NCBI GenBank assembly: GCA_018820925.1
Contig: JAHJNJ010000002.1
Location: 1 to 64,000, forward strand
Source: Gammaproteobacteria bacterium
Lineage (GTDB): Bacteria; Pseudomonadota; Gammaproteobacteria; Burkholderiales; Gallionellaceae
Length of the DNA stretch: 64,000 bases
Direction of reading: 5' to 3'
The translations under genes were made by a program, and so were the position numbers. Shown here one piece after another: positions 62,318 to 64,000 of the stretch; within the stretch, counting starts at the first letter, position 1; each line of letters opens with the position of its first letter. The notes under the pieces are model-generated. The model did not search any database, had not been told where the DNA came from, and saw only the letters and a program-made list of their open reading frames with translations.

Positions 62318-62920
62318 ATGGAAACAGAAATCCAATCCCCGGCGATGGCAAACGTATTTGTACTGCCGACGCGCAAGGAAGATGCTGTCGGGCTTCTTGC
62401 GTCCATCGCCGACGGCAGCGAGACTGCGCTCGCCGAGTTTTACCGGCTTTATCAGTCGCGTATCTACAGCTTCATCATCGGGCGGGTGCACAATGCCGCC
62501 GATGCCGCCGACGTTCTCAACGAAGTGATGCTGGAAGTGTGGCGCCATGCCGCCGCGTTTCAGGGGCGCTCACGGGTGCTGACCTGGGTACTGGGGATTG
62601 CCCACCACAAGAGCATCGACTGCTTACGGCGGCGTTCACCCCATCTGGAGCTAGAGGACGGTGTTGAGGAAAACATGGAAGACGAGCGTGACGGCGCACC
62701 GGAGATTCTGGCGAAGCAACAGGATGCAACGCTCTTGAGATTCTGCGTGGAGAAGCTCTCCGGCAGCCAGCGTGAGGTGGTGCATCTCGCGTTCTTTCAG
62801 GAGCTTTCCTACGCCGAGGTCGCCACGATACTCGCCTGTCCAGAAGGAACCGTGAAGACTCGTATGTTTCATGCCAAGCAGAAACTGAAAGATTGTCTGG
62901 TGCGCGCAAACGCGGGCTGA
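62318..62920 (+). CDS. ECF-type RNA polymerase sigma factor
   Basis: The 200-residue protein has a sigma-70 region 2 (LAEFYRLYQSRIYSFIIGRV, then AADVLNEVMLEVWRHA and RSRVLTWVLGIAHHKSID for -10 recognition and melting) and region 4 (LSGSQREVVHLAFFQELSYA, then ILACPEGTVKTRMFHAK, a helix-turn-helix). I take the ATG at 62318 (METEIQSPAMANVF). The next gene on the same strand is a putative anti-sigma factor, separated by a REP repeat. The sigma factor could drive the upstream envelope genes and itself; no consensus promoter could be assigned. Confidence 0.92.
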   Translation: METEIQSPAMANVFVLPTRKEDAVGLLASIADGSETALAEFYRLYQSRIYSFIIGRVHNAADAADVLNEVMLEVWRHAAAFQGRSRVLTWVLGIAHHKSIDCLRRRSPHLELEDGVEENMEDERDGAPEILAKQQDATLLRFCVEKLSGSQREVVHLAFFQELSYAEVATILACPEGTVKTRMFHAKQKLKDCLVRANAG

Positions 62921-63030
62921 TTGCAACGTAGCGGTAAACTTTACAGCTTATTGAAACGACCAATTTTTATGAACTTGGATAACGCAGTCGGTGATGAATG
63001 CCCAGTTATTTTCTGGCGCTGGGTTAATTT

Positions 63031-63090
63031 TGTAGGTGCGAATTTATTCGCACAAAATCCGGCGTGCGTGCGAATAAATTCGCACCTACA
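63031..63090. repeat. REP-type inverted repeat between sigma and anti-sigma genes
   Basis: Arms tgtaggtgcgaatttattcg and cgaataaattcgcacctaca are exact reverse complements with a 20-base loop. Same family as those at 13499, 19129 and 21158. It sits within what should be a single transcript. Confidence 0.88.
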
Positions 63091-63147
63091 AACCCCTTAA
63101 ACTGTATTTTCCGGGATGAATATCCTGTCAACCAACAGACATTGACC

Positions 63148-63771
63148 ATGGAACCCACAAGCACAGCACAGCATCCGGACGAACTTCTGCCGTGGCTCGC
63201 GAACCGCACGCTCGACGGTGCGGAGCGGCTTGAGGTCGAGGCACATGTCGCGACGTGCGAACGCTGCCGCAGCGAACTGGCCTATCTTGAGTCGCTGCGC
63301 AGCGGCATTGCGGAAATGGAGAACGTGCAGGCACCGGGCGAGTTTGGCCTGAACCGTCTGCTGCGGGACATCAGGCGCCAGCCAAAGCATGCAGAGCGTC
63401 GCCGCTGGCTTGCTCCGGCACTGGCAGCATCACTCGCAGTTGTCGTGTTGCAGGGTGTCATGCTCACGCAAATGTGGATGCAGCCGACGAACATTGCGCC
63501 ACTCGGGCGCGCGCTGCCGGACGCGGACGTGCTGCAGATCAGGTTCGATCCGCGCGCGACCGAGGCCGACATCCGCAACGCATTGCAGGCCGTCGGGGCG
63601 AGCCTGATAGACGGTCCGGGCGCACTGGGAATCTATCGCGTGCGACTGGAGCCCGGCATTTCCGGCAAGCCGATGGAAGTAGCGCAAGCGATTACCTCTC
63701 TCGAAGCAAGGCATGGCGTTGTTGTGCAAATAATTACCGAAAGCAGGCGCGCCCCAGCGGCGACCGAATGA
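63148..63771 (+). CDS. Putative membrane-anchored anti-sigma factor (zinc-finger type)
   Basis: The 207-residue protein has an N-terminal zf-HC2-like domain (LPWLANRTLDGAERLEVEAH, then VATCERCRSEL with the His...Cys-x2-Cys metal set, about 32-42), a single membrane helix (about 91-112) and a periplasmic domain (about 115-207) with a ferredoxin-like beta-alpha pattern. This is the common layout for anti-sigma factors that hold an ECF sigma at the membrane. It follows the ECF gene after a 227-base gap that contains a REP. The ATG at 63148 is chosen as start because the preceding codons are REP-derived. Confidence 0.85.
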   Translation: MEPTSTAQHPDELLPWLANRTLDGAERLEVEAHVATCERCRSELAYLESLRSGIAEMENVQAPGEFGLNRLLRDIRRQPKHAERRRWLAPALAASLAVVVLQGVMLTQMWMQPTNIAPLGRALPDADVLQIRFDPRATEADIRNALQAVGASLIDGPGALGIYRVRLEPGISGKPMEVAQAITSLEARHGVVVQIITESRRAPAATE

Positions 63772-63802
63772 GCGGCATCCGCACAAGCAGGAGGAACAGG
63801 AA

Positions 63803-64000
63803 ATGACGAGGGCCATTGCGGCAGCGATCCTGGCAGTACTCGCGGTTCCGGCGCAGGGAGCCGGTTTTACCGTGTCGAAAGACAAGTCGCAGCCCGCCGT
63901 CAGCATTCAGGGCAAGAAGGCGATCCCGCAAACCAAATCCAAAACCTTGCAGACCCCGTCGGTTGCTTCGCCCGTCATTACCGCCGTCAGTCCGGCAGAT
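63803..64000 (+). CDS. Secreted protein, N-terminal part only (cut by window edge)
   Basis: The open frame starts at an ATG with aggaggaacagg ahead and encodes at least 66 residues with no stop before the window ends. It begins MTRAIAAAILAVLAVPAQGA, a signal peptide, followed by a Lys/Gln/Ser-rich stretch and then VASPVITAVSPAD, which resembles the start of an IPT/TIG or similar Ig-like repeat. The rest is outside the window, so the function is unknown. It is 31 bases behind the anti-sigma gene and probably part of the same operon. Confidence 0.75.
   Translation, partial: MTRAIAAAILAVLAVPAQGAGFTVSKDKSQPAVSIQGKKAIPQTKSKTLQTPSVASPVITAVSPAD

Overview
The window reads as a chromosomal segment of a Gram-negative betaproteobacterium. 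The gene complement (Fur with an FTR1-type iron permease, RlhA-type U32 protein, ThyA/FolA pair, YbhFSR-type exporter, sodium:solute symporters with DUF4212 partners, many c-di-GMP proteins) and the abundance of dispersed palindromic repeats would fit a member of the Gallionellaceae such as a Sideroxydans/Gallionella relative. That assignment is an inference from remembered protein families, not from a search. I saw no rRNA, tRNA, CRISPR array, prophage or replication origin.

Layout. 0.2-1.6 kb: an unknown membrane protein and a REP-associated tyrosine transposase (RAYT) between matching inverted repeats. 1.7-11.7 kb: housekeeping and ion transport: RlhA, a CDF-type cation exporter, Fur, a Fur-box-controlled cupredoxin/FTR1 permease/outer-membrane protein operon, a CPA2 antiporter, a ChrA chromate transporter, a ChaA-like exchanger and a small HEAGH protein whose ribosome binding site lies inside a MITE-like element. 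11.7-15.4 kb: folA-thyA, an M17 aminopeptidase and an EEP-family phosphatase/nuclease. 15.4-19 kb: a PAS-rich GGDEF/EAL protein and a YqaA-like protein. 19.2-25.9 kb: a TetR-HlyD-ABC-ABC2-ABC2 export operon (cecR-ybhGFSR type) with a second RAYT island inside it.

26.2-40.2 kb: a long chemosensory operon: REC-HD-GYP, CheR-TPR, double CheW, MCP, CheA-REC, a small bS23-type four-helix-bundle protein, CheB, a multi-domain hybrid histidine kinase and a REC-histidine kinase. It looks like a Wsp/alternative-cellular-function pathway whose output would be c-di-GMP hydrolysis and phosphorelay rather than flagellar control. Seven copies of one low-complexity inverted repeat built of TGCGGAAT/ATTCCGCA units are packed into 31.5-35.6 kb, several in frame inside CheA, CheB and the hybrid kinase, and two of them bracket the four-helix-bundle gene. 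This is the most unusual structure in the window.

40.2-47.8 kb: DUF4197 protein, lipoyl-domain dihydrolipoyl dehydrogenase, ProA, TrpC, a cNMP/CBS/nucleotidyltransferase protein and a DnaQ-like exonuclease. 47.9-57.7 kb: two DUF4212 + sodium:solute symporter pairs enclosing two histidine kinase/response regulator pairs, probably organic-acid uptake under two-component control. 57.8-64 kb: PpsR, an unknown large outer-membrane-like protein, a secreted beta-sandwich protein, an ECF sigma factor, its putative anti-sigma factor, and the start of another secreted protein cut by the window edge.

Repeat biology is a theme throughout: at least eight families of short palindromic repeats occur. Several sit in frame inside rlhA, pepA, ybhF, cheR and cheA, and in two places one repeat family is inserted into another.
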